Source: Ceratobasidium sp. AG-K (Eukaryota; Basidiomycota; Agaricomycetes; Cantharellales; Ceratobasidiaceae). From it: a stretch of DNA of 64,000 nucleotides. The first letter of the stretch is position 1. Each line of letters starts with the position of its first letter. The DNA lies in assembly GCA_037039685.1 (NCBI GenBank), contig JAWNGF010000004.1:3658001-3722000 (forward strand), written 5' to 3'. The notes beneath the pieces are model-generated. The model saw only the letters and a list, made by a program, of their open reading frames with translations, was not told the DNA's origin and did no database searches. Position numbers and translations under genes: made by a program. Of this stretch, positions 34,260-46,033 are shown piece after piece.

Positions 34260-37167
34260 ATGTCCGACGACTCAACGACATTCTCCCTGTCCGACTCTAC
34301 GATGACCAGCCCAGCGGCTGATAATCTGTATGAATACCCCATTGGTCGCCTGCTTCTGAGTTGACATTTACCTAGGCTCCTGTTGGGATCGCTGCATCGA
34401 CCTTTGGAGCTCGACAACGTAAACTCTTGGACCTGGTCAATCGGCTTCATAATACAGGGTACGACTTGTATTGCAAACATAATCTCCTATCGCTAAAACC
34501 GCCTCATTCCTAGGATTCAGGCTGACATTGACCTACCGCAAATTTGCGTCGTTGGATCCCAATCAGCAGGGAAGTCAAGCTTAATTGAGTCAATTTCCGG
34601 GGTATGTTGGTCGATGAAAACATCTTTGTTGGCTGCTTATCATGATAACGACACTGTCAGATTAAACTTCCCCGTGCAACGGGAACTTGCACTCGGTACG
34701 TGGTGCATGATCATGCTATTGGCCACCGATGCTCATTCGCCTTACTTTCAGTTGCCCGACAGAATGTCGGCTGAAGTACTCCGAGGAGCCATGGACGTGT
34801 ACCGTTCACCTCCGTTTCCTCAAAGACGAAGCTGGCAATGACATTAGCCCAGTTCGTCATGTACAATTCGGCAATATTATTACCCATAAGGAAGATGTTG
34901 AAGAGCGGCTGAGGCGGGCCCAACTTGCCATCCTGAATCCTGGGGTCGATTCACTTTCTTACCTCCGCGACCCTATGCCGCGGAACAGTAGCAACATGGT
35001 CGCCTTTTCAGAAAACTTCGTTTCAGTCGAAATCAGTGGTCCGGATGTTACAGACCTCTCGTTTTGCGACTTACCAGGTATGAGATTTCTGTATATCCGT
35101 GGAACACGAGGTACTGACCGTTTTTTGGCATGTCAGGAATCATCGCAAATGTTCGAGAGGGGGGTGACGTTGGAGACATCGACCTTGTAAAGCGTCTGGT
35201 CACGTCGTATATACAAAAAGAGAGTTGCATTATTCTTCTGACGGTGACATGCGAAAGTGAGCACTTGCAAGTAATAAACTTCATCACATTTCACTTACCT
35301 GGCGACTCTTTATAGCCGACTTTGAGAATCAAGGGGCTCGTAGTCTAGCGAAAGAGCACGACCCTGATGGCAAAAGGACGATTGGTAAGTGACGGCGAAC
35401 ATCTCTTATTTCAGGCCTAGTGAACTTACCAATGCTACGTAAGGCGTGCTCACGAAGCCTGATCGCATCGAAGCCGGCGAGGAGCAGAAATGGCTTGCAT
35501 TTATTCGAGGGGAAGCAGAGACTCTCTCCAAGGGCTGGTACTGCGTCAAACAACCGAGTCCTTCCGAGCTTGAAGAGCAACTAACTTGGGCTGAAGCTCG
35601 CCAGCGAGAGCAAGAATTTTTTTCTACCCGGCAGCCATGGTCCTTGCAGGCCATGAATGTTCGTCAGCATTTTGGAACAGCCCGTTTAACCACTCGTTTG
35701 AGTGAAATACTGTCCGACCTTATTCAGACTCGGTATGTGTCGTCCATCCGACCGTAGTGATTTACAACTTACGCCCATCCGCCTAGTCTGCCGTCTTTGA
35801 TCCAGGAAGTTCAGCGACTCACCCTTGCGACGGTCGAAAACTTGCGTTCGCTTCCTGTCGAAGTCTCTGATGATCCGGCTGCAACTGTTCTAAACCATAT
35901 CATGGACTTCCACCGCGACGTCAATACTCACGTCGAAGGTATCCCGGACGAGCATGGTTTGGTCCAGCAGCTTCGCGGCGCGCACACTAAGTTTCGCAAC
36001 TCGATTAGAGCTTCTGCCCCGAGCTTCCGGCCGTTCAAACGCGAGGACGATGAGGATGGCAAGTACACGATGCCACCGATCATGTTCTTGAACGAGGAGG
36101 ACGGAGACTTGTTAGCGCTGCCTGAGCCTGCTGTAAACTGGGATTTGTATGAAGACGATGTTAGCAAGATGTCCAAGCAGTAAGTTTTAAGTCTTCGATT
36201 ACCGGGAATATACTAATTCAGTTGCAGGGCGATAACTCGAGAGCTGCCCAAGAACGTCCCGTTCATCGTGAAGCGTAAGCTAATTGAGCGTTTTATCGAG
36301 CTATGGGAAGGGCCCACCACCGTGTTGTTGGAAGATTACGAGCGTATCCTACGCGCATATATGCAGAAACTTGTTGATCGCGCTTTCAAGCAGCACACAT
36401 ATGGTGGCCTGCACAACGCAGTGGGGTATGTCTGAACTTCTTGGTGTCTGACTGGCGCTCGCCTCGCTGACTCGCCAATCATCACACGCGTCTAGCACCA
36501 TTGTTGCCGATAGGATCATGGAACGCCGCGAGTCAGCCGACGCCCAAGTTCGATTCCTACTGGATGTCGAGAATAATCAAACGTTCACAACAAATACGCA
36601 CTATTTTGCTTCATACAAAGAGAAGTTCATTACTTATTACAAGGCGGCCCGCAAGGACCGAAAAGGAGAGAGTGAACTCGTTCAAGGCCTAAATCAAGGA
36701 CTGGGTGCCGATACCGATTTTTCCAAAGCTCTCGCGGAGGCTATTGCCAATTTAACCAAGCTGGGACTCTCCGTCCAGCCAGGGGATATTGGCAAGCTAA
36801 TTGAGCAAGACATGGATGAGAATGTCATTGATATTATGGCGGAGGTTAGGGCGTATTATCAGGGTACGACGTTGAGTTCGCCTATTCCGCGTCGAATCAT
36901 TAACATTTTGAACCAAATATAGTTGCGTATAAGCGCTTTGTGGACCTAGTACCTATGGCCGCGGACGAAACCTTGGTTCGAGGGTTCTGTAGGGATCTCG
37001 AAAAGTGCTTGTTTGAAGGGTTGGGTGTTAGCGGCGATAATGCAAAGGAACGTTGTGCCGCCTTCCTCGCCGACTCTCACGAGATCGTTTACGAGCGCGA
37101 CATGCTAAAGGCTCGCCGCGACCGTCTGATGGAAGCCCGCCGAGAGATTGCATCGATTTGGGGGTAG
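34260..37167 (+). CDS. Mx-like dynamin-family GTPase
   Basis: A large self-assembling GTPase of the dynamin superfamily. The G domain is complete: P-loop GSQSAGKSSLIESISG, switch I region LPRATGTCTR, DLPG (G3) and TKPD (G4, VLTKPDRIEAGEEQKW). A long helical middle/stalk follows (LPSLIQEVQRLTLATVENL, FHRDVNTHVEGIPDEHGLVQ). A C-terminal GTPase effector domain ends the protein (KRFVDLVPMAADETLVRGFC and MEARREIASIWG). There is no PH domain or Pro-rich tail, so it groups with Mx-type and fungal Mx-like dynamins rather than Dnm1 or Vps1. About 12 exons give roughly 750 residues. The first junction (near 34327-34375) does not join in the frame I expect, so the exact start is uncertain. Cellular role in fungi is unknown. 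Confidence 0.88.
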
Positions 37168-37296
37168 TATAACATATATGCATTTGTAGCATTCGTAGTT
37201 TGTAATATGAACCAGCAAGCGCCTTCGTGTATCAAATCCAATCCTGTTATCCGTTTATTACCTGACCACCATATAGCTCACAGCGTTTGAGCAGCT

Positions 37297-37703
37297 ATGG
37301 AACCTCCGTCATTGAGCAACGAGCTTTCCCTATCCCTGAGCGAACTATCTTTTGGCGTGAAATCGAGTAAAGTTTTGCTCGCCGGTGCGGTTGCCAGCAC
37401 ACCCGGGGCACCACCCATGGCGGCGATCGAGATGTCAGATGGCGCAAATATCACAGTCCAGGTAACAGAACGTGGATGGCAGGTACGCTTGCGATGAAAC
37501 CACCCCGGAGATGATATCTCAAACACCATGCGCAGGTGTGCGACCCCATAACCCACGTTGCAATTCCTAAACGTTATGAGACACTAGACGATCTACTCAA
37601 TGGGAACAATCCAACGTATGCAAGCATACGACAAGACGTACTCATGCAAAAATTATTCGCAATTGCAGCAGAAAGGGAATCTGAAGAACGAGATGTATCG
37701 TAG
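37297..37703 (+). CDS. GSKIP-domain protein
   Basis: A small protein of about 117 residues with the GSKIP (former DUF727) fold, named after the human GSK3-beta interaction protein. Exon 1 starts MEPPSLSNELSLSLSELSFG and ends TVQVTERGWQ. A 52 nt intron (GTACGC to ATGCGCAG) leads to VCDPITHVAIPKRYETLDDL, with YETLDDLLNGNNPTYASIRQ matching the conserved YETxxSLLxxLSPxY segment. The end is ESEERDVS. In animals GSKIP binds GSK3-beta and the PKA RII subunit; whether the fungal protein does so is unknown. Its stop codon lies 21 bases from the stop of Rtc1 on the other strand. Confidence 0.75.
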
Positions 37704-37724
37704 GTGTACACGATTTGATATAAC

Positions 37725-40700
37725 TTAAAGTTGGCCGATCTCGACGACCCCGCGTTCGTTCGATGCCCAACAGTAATGCCCACAACCAGCAGCGCACGGG
37801 TGTCCCCTTGTGGACCAATCCAAGGAGCTTTTAGTTTCCTGGATTGGTAGCTCGAGACTGTTGCGGTTACTTGGATCGGTAATCAAAGTATCCTGAGTCC
37901 TGTCCGTCTTGACGGAGGACGCGTCGTCGAAGGTCTTCTCAGAGTCAGCTCCCAAGCCCAAGGACTGAACTGACGCCGACGCGCTCTTGGTATCACTTTC
38001 AAGGATTGTATTTGTGCGTGAGTTTGCAGCGGTGCTAGAACCATCCATATTGACCAAGGGTCGAGCAAGGTAATAGGATCGGTAACATTCTTGATGTCCA
38101 CCATGGGAGCATTCAGTGCACGTCAAATACAATCCTCGCGCGGGAAGCCGACTAGAATAATTAGCATTGTTAATAACCCTAACTAGTTCGAAATGAACGC
38201 ATAAGCATACCAAATTGAACATTTAGAAGCGAATCGCTTGCATTTCGTGCAAAATGCGCTCTGACCACGAGTTTTGTCGTTGGATTGAGAGTTGGTCGGA
38301 AGTGTTTTGCCACATCTAGCGCAAGCGGAATATATGACTGTACCCGCCTTTGAAAAATTGTAGGTCTCGGCGGTCGCAGGGGTATAGCCTACTCACCATA
38401 GTCTCTTGTTGTGCGATTTTAGATTTGGCATACTTGCGCACATAAGCGGCCGGCGCATATAGGCGAAGTCGGCACAGCATATCTGGCGAGGAATGTTAGA
38501 TAGATTACAGAGAGCATGTGAAAGGAGTACCAAGATATGCGTCGATCAACCGCTCATGTGCCTCTGATGAGATCCCCAAGTCGGTTCCACCGACAGTAGC
38601 AAGTGTTGCGCTCATTTGGAGATCGCCCTGGTCATGCGTTAATAGCTTTGCCAATTAAGATCACCAAGCTTGCTCACTCTCTCTGAATAGTATGTTACCG
38701 TCTCACGCATGGCTTCCCAGCCCATCTGTCGATACCTCACCTCCGCTTCGTTCACTTCGTAACGGGGCTTCCTTGAACGGCCGCAATCTGGGAACAAGGT
38801 CTGACTGGCCCCTTTTGTAAGAGCACCCTGAGCAGCAGCATCGGAAGAAATTCGTTTATTTTGCACGCTGAGGCTGGGATTCCGGGACGCTGCTGGCGAT
38901 GCACGGTGCGAGTAGGTGGTGTCTCCGCTCCTCTCTTGCTTGTGCTGACTAGATATGAAGGAGGCAGGATCATCTGGATGCAAGGAAGGCTTCGCTGTTC
39001 CAATGCTGCTGCGGGAGTCTTGGCGTTGGAGAGGGCCGTACCTTGAACTTATGGACTCGGGCTTTAAGGTCGCTAAAGATGTAACGCTTGGGCCAAATTC
39101 TGCGTCTGAATCGGAGTCCGATTCTGAAGGGGCTAGATCCGAAGTAGGTGAATTATGTAGTGGTTCACTGTCGGTAGGTAGCTCCTCTGAGCTACCGCCA
39201 CCCATCAATGAAAGATTGTGCTCGTCCGCTTCGTTTGGGACAGCCAATCGCGCGAAGCTGCCAAATCAATATTTCGTACGCGGCGAGACAGAGGAGATGG
39301 GTACGGGCGACCTTGAGACAGTCCTGAACCTACCTGAGCCGGCGGCTTGGGAGCCGCCATAGACTCAGGTTCGCTTTCGGAGATGTCTCCGTCTGGTGAA
39401 TCAGACTCATCATCAAGGGCTCCGCCGCCGACGTGCTTGAGGCTCGAATTGCTGTCGATGCTAACCGACCTGCTCCGCGTGTTGACCCGACTATGGCCGC
39501 TCCCGCTACCGCTCCCTCGAGAAGCACGCCGCGCTATAGTTGGGCGACGGGAACGCCCTTGAGGATATTTTTGTCGGGGTGAATCGGATAATCGTTGGAG
39601 CGAGCTGTGTGCAGGCCCAGATGATGGCGCGCGACTGCCTTGGTTCGAATGAGGCGAGGGAGTATGGGTACCCGGAAGATGGGCTCCAAGTGATCGGATG
39701 GACGAGTATTCGTTGGCCGCATCAGCGTTTTGCTCAACAGGGCCTTCTATCACCAAGGGGGTCAATAGACTAAGAAGTGTATGCCACGCTTGGGATGCTC
39801 GGTATTGACCGGCCTCGAGTGCCACCTTGTAGAAACCATTAAATTCGCAAGTGGAGCGCAAGATAATCAACATACCTGGGCGTTATGAAGGCAATATCTT
39901 CGCGAGATGCTCCACCAAGGATATAGCCTCGCGCTAGTTTAACAAACACCCCGAGTTCGAATGTAGGTATGGGTACCGAGCCCTTCACTTGAGTCCGTGG
40001 GGCATATGGTGGATCGTTGACTGACTTGTCCTTCCCCCCCTTATTCAAAAAAAGTGTTCGGACAGCCGGACGCCTAGTACGAAGTTTGATGTAGTTCAGT
40101 GCGCATTTCTAGAAAGCCAAAACACATACACATCATCGAAAGGAATCTCGCCTCGCTCAATTGCGTCGACAGCAAATGCCACTACGCCTCGAGTTTCCCA
40201 GGTAATCCCACTACGAGGAATTGAATCGAGTGGTCGATACACGTTCCTTATATCGTGCTGAGCAAAGGTCCCGCTACTATATGCTACCCAGAGAGCAGAC
40301 CCAGGGGGCGCAGTTCGCGCATTGCTAGCTGGCCAGATCAACTCCGTGACAGGGCCGTCTGCTACGGAGTCGCCAAGAACATATTTTGCTACCCAGTTCC
40401 GACGCACGTCCCAGATTTCAATTCGGTCTGGGTCGCCATCGTATGCAGCGACTTGAGGTTGAGCTGTCCCCAAGTGCGTGAGGTTCTCGGCCGAAGGAGA
40501 GGCAATGATAGACTCAGAATGAGAAAGTGCTCTTTGTCGAGGATGTGGTGTCCTGCTACCAAAGTGCGATGCAGGAGAAGAAGATAGCATGGGCGTTTTG
40601 GCACCATGTGCATGGATTTGTAGACTCATATCGATACCCGCAAGCGAGGTCGTTCCACCAAGTATGTTGCCTTTTTGGTGGTGAGATATGCCAGGGGTCA

Positions 40701-42168
40701 GATGCACAATAGCCAACTCGGTTTCGTTCCCAGGTCTCCAGGCCACCTGCTTGACGGCATGCGTTGCGTGCAGTGTGTGAATGGGTTGAGCTGATATTTG
40801 GGCTGCACTCATGTCCCATATCTACGCGTACCGGAGTCAGACCAGTAGACTAATCAACTGAGCGAGATCATACTCACCTTGACCGTTTTATCCATCCCGC
40901 CTGTTGCAGCCCAACCGGGAGCATTACTGCTGCCAGTTGTTTGCCAATCAATACTTAAGATTGCCGAATTGTGCGCAACAGGAAGTCGATCCATCGGTGA
41001 CCTACTCTATTCGCCACCCTTGTCAGTTCGTTAGGCGTAGAGTCCTTGGCAATTCTATTACCGTGCGCAGGTCATACCGCAAAAGCATGCCCGTTTCGAG
41101 ACCAACAAGTGCTTGTGCGTTTTCAAAGCCAGGACTGAACGCTAGGGCCCTGACGGCCGACCCAGGATGAGAAATTTGGACGACCGGTTTAAATGTGCGT
41201 AGGTCCTGGCCAGAAATTGTTAGACCATGGACCGAACGAGCTACATGTCCAAAAAATCCTTACCCAATACTTAACATACCCATCCTGGCTAGCGGTCAGG
41301 AGGGCCGATCCTATTGTAGGGCTAATACGTATACAATTGATTGACCGGATGTGGGCGTCTCGAACCGATCTATCTGTTCACATTACCACTTGTCGCAGGT
41401 CCCCGGATACAATTTACTCACCAACTTTGGATGCCGAACTTTTATTCAAATCCCAACTGACAAGCTCCCCAGCGCCAAACGCCGTGATAATAATGTTGCA
41501 AAAACCTAGTCAACAGGTCAGCATCACAAACCATCACTCGCATAATATCCTAAACACTTACTTTGATGAGACCACTCAACGTCAACGATAGAGCTCTGGA
41601 AACCAAGTTTTGTACCAGCCCCAGCCCAGAGATTGATATCCTCAAACACTGCACTCTCATTCGGGCCCGAGTAACGGGATAGGCTCTTCGCTGCTCGTCG
41701 ACTCCTTTGAGAAAACCTCGAAGCTGTAAGACCTCCATCGACATCTGAAGCAGCCGCAGCAGCATAGGTCCGTGAAAGTCTTAAGCCGGGAGAGTTTGTA
41801 CCATCTGCATGAGATAGTGAGGGCGAGTAATTGATGTAACCACCAGCTTCTGGGTCCTCAACGCGGAGTATACGCAGCGTATCCTTTCCCGCTACGACGA
41901 CACGAGAGCCGTCAGGCCCTTGAGCAAGCGCAGTGGTTGAGAGTCGGGCTCCAACGTAAGCTCGAACCGACATGTCCGGGTAGGTATTGGCCGGAGTCTC
42001 GGACGGAGACAGCGCAGAGTTGTACGAGCGCGGAACGGTTGGCCGAGGATCATCGTATATGTCTTGGTAACTGCTTTCGTTTGTAGGGGAGGGTGAAAGA
42101 CTACGTGCAGAGGGGCTGTCGTCGACCACCGAAGAACTTGACTCGGGTTCGATAAAAAACATGTCCAT
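37725..42168 (-). CDS. rtc1: Rtc1/Sea2/WDR24, SEACAT (GATOR2) subunit
   Basis: WDR24 family proteins are scaffold subunits of SEACAT/GATOR2, which controls TORC1 at the vacuole in response to amino acids. The N-terminal part is a WD40 propeller preceded by a Ser-rich tail (MDMFFIEPESSSSVVDD); it includes RVVVAGKDTLRILRVEDPEA, QSSIVDVEWSH, HAVKQVAWRPGNETELAI and DRIEIWDVRRNWVAKYV. A long helical and Ser/Pro-rich middle follows. The C-terminus is the diagnostic zinc module: CTECSHGGHQECYRSYY and HPCAAGCGHYCWA, ending VVEIGQL. About 14 short introns are needed and the total is near 1,200 residues. I chose the ATG at 42168; the zinc module makes the assignment firm. The gene is tail to tail with the GSKIP-domain gene. 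Confidence 0.9.
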
Positions 42169-42602
42169 GAGGACATGGAGTGTGGTAGTGACACAAACAC
42201 ACTCTCACCTTGGATTCCACATGGCAGCTTAACTAAGGGAGAGATGTCGACCCTTTGGGAAGATAGGTAACACCGTAACACTTGACTGATAGGACAAAAC
42301 CGAACAAACAGTGATCGCGAGCGGCTGCGCCAGGATGCAGAGTCCCTCCGACAGAACGAATGCTATAACAATGTGGTCAGCGAGAGGAGGTTTCGAATCT
42401 AACTAACGTGCCCTGGAGCTCGGTAAAATATCAGGGATAAGTCTCTTTTGAGATGGAACCCAGTTGTCAGTGTGGTCAAGAAGTTTCTAGTGATAGCCAC
42501 CATGCCTTCTTCGGCGATTACGTAAACCATAGCTGATGAGGCAGTTAAATTCAAACCCCAACGTTCACATTGTATTCCCCTACTGCACAAATGATACAAG
42601 CT

Positions 42603-43881
42603 CTAACCTCGGAACTCATGCCTCCACTGACATCCTTTAAATCTCCCTTTTAAATCGACTTCGAACAAATCTCCGGATTGAGGATAGTTGGCAAGCGAGG
42701 CGTTGGCTTCGGGACTAGCTTCGGGTGACGCTGAAGTAACGAATAGCCTGTCATCGTTGGGGCCTGGGTGCTAGTTAATTGAAAGGTCCCAAGTTTACGG
42801 AAGGAAATTGCTTACCACCGAACGTGCATGCCGTGATGTTTAATGCACCTGGGATCTGAACCACAAGAGTTGGCTTTCCCTCCTTTGAGAAGCGCACAAG
42901 TTTTGATCCAGTCCAGCTGTGGGATACATGAGGGAATCTATTATCGCATAATGAACATGACTTACTGGGCACTCCAAAGTCCTCCCTCGCTGTCAAAACA
43001 GAGTCCGTCTGGGAGCCCGTGAATCCTGGGTATGTTTATATGCACACGACGACCAGAAGCCACTCCTGCGCGCATGCGCATATTTCTTGTCAACCAACGA
43101 ACGTAAGAAGTCCAACTTGACACGTACCGGTTTCGACATCGTAATCATAGGCCAAGATTTGACCATGCCGGGAGTTGGTATAATACATAATCTTGTTGTC
43201 CAACGTCCATCCAAGGCCGTTTGAATCCTACTACGACTTGAGGGCACCGATCTGAACGCTGTATCATGCACATACCGAAATATCCTCGCCATCCACTAAC
43301 CTAACACCTTCACTCCCCACTCCGTAACTCCACAACGACCCGCCTTTACCGTTTTCAACAGACAATGTGCCGGCTATGAACCTCCCCTTGGCATCACAAG
43401 CGCCGTCATTAAAGCGAGTCTTGCTCTCTTGATACGCATCGAGGGGAGTAGCCAGATACTCTATGCGGCCCTTTTCTGAGGAACTAGTGGGCGGATGCAA
43501 GAGAGCGAAACCTTTGGCTGCGATGCAAGCGAGCTATAGGAGTGTCAAACACATTGAATGAGATCCTGAATGGGGCCAATGCTCACCCCAGGCTTCTCGG
43601 CTCGAATGGCCAACGCTGAAACAGGTTCGTCGTATTCGTGTACCACGAGTTCCTTAGTCTCCAAGTGATAGTTATAAACACGGTTGCGAAGGATATCAAC
43701 AAAGTGAAGAATGTCTGTCCTAGGGTCATACAATGGGCCTATAGGAGTCGAACGGTCAGGTAGAACCTTGTTTGGATCGACTGATGAAAGCGATATACAT
43801 ACCTTCACCCAGAATACATTGCGTCTTCAACAGAGGCTCAGATACTGTAACAGTTTCAATATGTGCGTATGGGTCCGACAT
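42603..43881 (-). CDS. SMP-30/gluconolactonase (regucalcin-like) family protein
   Basis: A six-bladed propeller lactonase that hydrolyses sugar lactones with a bound divalent metal. The start is MSDPYAHIETVTVSEPLLKT; an ATG 66 bases upstream is in frame but adds unconserved sequence. Family landmarks: ILGEGPLYDPRTDILHFVDI with the metal-ligand Glu, TRFNDGACDAKGRFIAGTLS, DSNGLGWTLDNKIMYYTNS and PDGLCFDSEGGLWSA with the catalytic Asp. The protein ends GCQWRHEFRG. Five or more short introns give about 310 residues, the family norm. The exact sugar lactone cannot be told. Confidence 0.88.
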
Positions 43882-44392
43882 TGTAGTTGAAGTTGGGGAC
43901 CAAGAGACATTGGATCTTGATGCTTCATGATCTCGGAGAACTTCCATAATAGGATCAAAGTCCGGGGCTCATCTTAGCTAACTCGAGTTTGTTGGGATCT
44001 GCTTGCCATGATGCCCGCTTAAGTACTGGTGGGTCGGCTTCGAGAGCTTGGCGCATTGACCAGGCTTGGGATGAGGGAATATTGAATAATTACTATTAGC
44101 GCTTGTAGGTTAAAGTTACAAAACACACTCTAGAACATTCTGGTAGTTTTCTCAAGGCTCCAAATGAAAGACGTGGAGGTTGTATGCTTCAGCGAGGTAA
44201 CGTCTCTGATGGACACGTCGAGCCAAACCGAGGTGGACACATATCACTTCCTCACGTGATCTGATGACCCAAGGATGACCAAGCACACTCCACGTAGTCC
44301 AAAGCCAGCACTTATACACGTTCTTTTCCAAGTCTTGCGCTCGACACCACCACCCTCTGTACTCTTAGCTTAATTTCACAACTAGTCCCAAG
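43882..44392. other. Divergent intergenic region between SMP-30 and Sss1 genes
   Basis: About 510 bases between two divergent starts. CACGTG occurs at 44253-44258, 135-140 bases upstream of the Sss1 start. I see no other feature. Confidence 0.45.
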
Positions 44393-44851
44393 ATGTCTGA
44401 CAAGGTCAAGGAGTTCGTCGAGATGCCCCAAGAGTTTGCAAAGGAAGGAAAGCTCGTGAGTTGGATCGAATCGGTTCCATCGAAAACGATTTATCCTGAC
44501 GCCTCGCCAGTTTCTCACTAGGTGCACTAAGCCTACTCAGAAAGGTGTGACAGGAGCGCCCCCGGGCACCCACATACTAATTATTGCTGTTGCGATGTCA
44601 CACAGAGTACGTTCAGATTTGCAAGGCGGTCGCTATCGGGTTCGGCATCATGGGGTTCATCGGCTATTTCGTAAAACTCATTCATATCCCAATGTGAGTA
44701 GCCCTATTCTGCTCCGGAAATACGTCGAAGCATATCTCTGATCGGCCTTGGCTTGTTCTCTATTCGCAGCAACAACATTTTGGTGTGAGTACTAATTTTT
44801 ACCTGTGAGTTCGCCTGCTCATCCTTTGTTGCGATCAGCGGAGGCGCGTAG
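44393..44851 (+). CDS. sss1: Protein transport protein Sec61 subunit gamma (Sss1)
   Basis: The gamma subunit of the Sec61 translocon in the endoplasmic reticulum, a tail-anchored protein that clamps the channel. Five exons split by four introns give about 68 residues: [20 protein letters not shown], then [20 protein letters not shown], then [20 protein letters not shown], and two tiny exons giving INNILV and GGA. The FxxRCxKPxxKEY core and one membrane helix match the family, as does the size. The last two exons are 16 and 13 bases long. All introns are GT-AG. Confidence 0.95.
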
Positions 44852-45117
44852 GGTTGTGGAGTGCAGTGTCGAGCGATACCAGATCGAGCGGGCCTCGTGT
44901 GAACGATTCTCGCGACTTTTTCAAAAATCCCGAGTATATTCTATGCTTGCTTTGCAATATTAGCCTTGGGTTCAGTTCAAATCATCGATGACCTGCGGAA
45001 GTGCTCGCTAAATAGGAGGGCGGAGTAAAAACTCGGTATGGAATAGCACTAGAACCACCTCCCACTCGCAAGTTTTCGTCTGGTTTCCCGTCCTCATCAA
45101 CATTTTCAACGCTTAAA

Positions 45118-46021
45118 TCACCGCCCTTCCCCCCAAATTGTGAGGAAAGACAAAGGGTTCCGAGAATGTGGCAGCGGCGACGCTCGCGTGGAAGAGGCGG
45201 ACTCGATTTGGCTTGGCCTGAGGTGCGTTAGGGGCCTTCGTTGTCTACAGCCGGTGTGGCGCATGATAGTGGTCACAGCAATAGGGTGCACTTCGACCGC
45301 ATTGTCCCGAAATGCGTTGCTGGCATACGTGGCAAGCGAAGCAAACGAGGCAGACGAGGTCAGTCGACTGGCTGTTTCATTTGGAACGGCATACACCGTG
45401 TTGGCGGGACACAAGAGGTATTCATAATGATTGGATGACAATTTGGTACGCAGTACATGCTCTCTATAAAATACAGTGGAAGAACGAATAATAGACTTGA
45501 TCCTAGAATAATATCCGTTGAGAACCCAAGACACCCCAACCCCGAGACAAAGAAAGTCGATCCGAATGAGAGCCATGCGTCTATGCTTTTGAAGTCTACA
45601 CGTGGGAACAATGAGCATCAGAGAGTTAAGTGCGTTGGTAAAAGGAACTAACCGACACGATGGCTTTGCAGAGTCGCCGAAGTCGTGAGGTCGACTCGCG
45701 GGGTTGGACCCCAGTCGCCGTCGCATCCAAGGGTAGATCAACGACATGGGCCTTCACGGTCTTTTGCTTGGGTGCTTTGGGCACCTTGGCCTTCTTGGGC
45801 TTCTTGGGGGCAGGGATGCCGCCAAAGAACTCGGAGATGTCATGCGCGAGGACCTCTGGGTCGCCTAGATCCTCCTCCTCAGATGAGTGGTAGATGAGTG
45901 ACGAGGAAGAAGCAACGTCCGAATGCGAGTGCGAGGAGGACGCCGAAGAGCGGGTAGAAGGCATCATGGATGCAACGGCGGTGTGAGAGGCGGGAGCGGT
46001 GGCACGAGAGCGGTATTGCAT
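45118..46021 (-). CDS. Hypothetical Ser-rich protein with basic motif, 3' structure uncertain
   Basis: Not recognised. The first exon (ATG 46021; another in-frame ATG at 46033) encodes a Ser/His-rich start, an acidic patch (SSEEEDLGDPEVLAHDISEF), a basic Pro/Lys run (PKKPKKAKVPKAPKQK) and ESTSRLRRLCKAIVS. A GTTAGT donor near 45650 and several possible acceptors follow. One downstream frame is strongly hydrophobic (FGSTFFVSGLGCLGFSTDII) and would give a membrane anchor; another reads open to 45118. I cannot fix the junction, so the C-terminus is open to doubt. Confidence 0.4.
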
Positions 46022-46033
46022 TGTTGTAGGCAC

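Noticed and set aside
45140..45427. Plus-strand open frame with a hydrophobic segment
   Set aside because: No splice support, no family and it lies opposite the probable 3' part of a minus-strand gene.
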